From positions 1-31,459 of the forward strand of contig CAYXGF010000017.1 of assembly GCA_964464465.1 (NCBI GenBank): 31,459 bases of DNA. The letters are read 5' to 3'. Below the pieces are notes generated by a model. The model was not told where the DNA came from and made no database searches. It saw only the letters and a program-made list of their open reading frames with translations. The position numbers and the translations under genes were made by a program. Origin of the DNA: UBA940 sp964464465. Its GTDB lineage: Bacteria > Bacteroidota > Bacteroidia > Bacteroidales > Rikenellaceae. Of this stretch, positions 31,428 to 31,459 are shown one piece after another (the first letter of the stretch is position 1; each line of letters begins with the position of its first letter).

Positions 31428-31459
31428 CTACTTGACGAACTCAGCGCCGACATACATTC
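31428..31459 (-). CDS. Possible C-terminal end of a convergent gene
   Basis: On the minus strand a frame enters from the right edge and stops with TAG at 31430-31428, reading ...MYVGAEFVK. Only about ten codons are visible, so neither the gene nor its product can be identified. The bidirectional terminator just beyond it and the lack of any plus-strand ORF support a gene ending here. Confidence 0.3.
   Translation of the reverse strand, partial: MYVGAEFVK

Noticed and set aside
1..31459. Prophage, transposon or integrated element
   Set aside because: No transposase, integrase, phage structural gene or attachment-site duplication was seen. The tRNA pair is followed by its terminator and then a housekeeping repair gene, without an integrase.

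Overview
The window looks like a chromosomal segment from a member of the Bacteroidetes, most likely a gut Bacteroidales of moderate-to-high GC (Alistipes/Rikenellaceae or Odoribacteraceae-like; this placement is inference). The reasons are promoters matching the Bacteroidetes TTTG-N19-21-TAnnTTTG consensus before several genes, the near absence of Shine-Dalgarno sequences, and family content typical of the phylum (DUF4491, GIN-domain protein, FtsH-CdsA-Psd order, secreted C1 peptidase, AddA/AddB). No phage, transposon or CRISPR array is visible.

Layout. 1-707: the N-terminal part of a membrane-anchored metallophosphoesterase (minus strand, runs off the left edge). 819-2114: an outer-membrane porin-like barrel. 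2125-3791: a tryptophan-controlled unit, with a consensus promoter, a 19-codon leader peptide containing Trp-Trp-Trp, mutually exclusive antiterminator/terminator helices, a stand-alone TrpB-like enzyme and its terminator. 4042-5634: a DUF4491 membrane protein and rarA. 5795-6691: an OxyR-type regulator. 6809-13564: a tight six-gene run rsfS-ftsH-cdsA-psd-AI-2E transporter-(riboflavin kinase + S-adenosylhomocysteinase fusion). 13750-14964: a convergent secreted C1 peptidase. 15146-15241: a 31-residue peptide gene with its own terminator.

15373-19076: an apparent operon preceded by a degenerate tandem repeat carrying promoter motifs and hairpins. It encodes a homologue of mammalian steroid 5-alpha-reductase, a flavin-dependent Old Yellow Enzyme, a short-chain dehydrogenase and a HAD hydrolase. 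The first three fit reduction and 3-hydroxy epimerisation of the steroid A ring (bile acids or steroid hormones). An AsmA-like protein follows (19080-21383), then two tRNA-Pro genes with a terminator.

22043-28943: AddA (minus) and AddB (plus) repair nuclease-helicase subunits, divergently arranged around a GIN-domain secreted protein. 29138-31353: an overlapping three-gene cassette, GNAT-like protein, DUF3440 PAPS-reductase-fold protein (IbrA-like) and ParB-fold protein (IbrB-like), closed by a perfect hairpin terminator.

The four most interesting items are the steroid-reductase operon, the Trp leader on a lone trpB, the riboflavin kinase-SAH hydrolase fusion, and the GNAT-IbrA-IbrB cassette. 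Identifications rest on motifs read by eye; no database search was possible.
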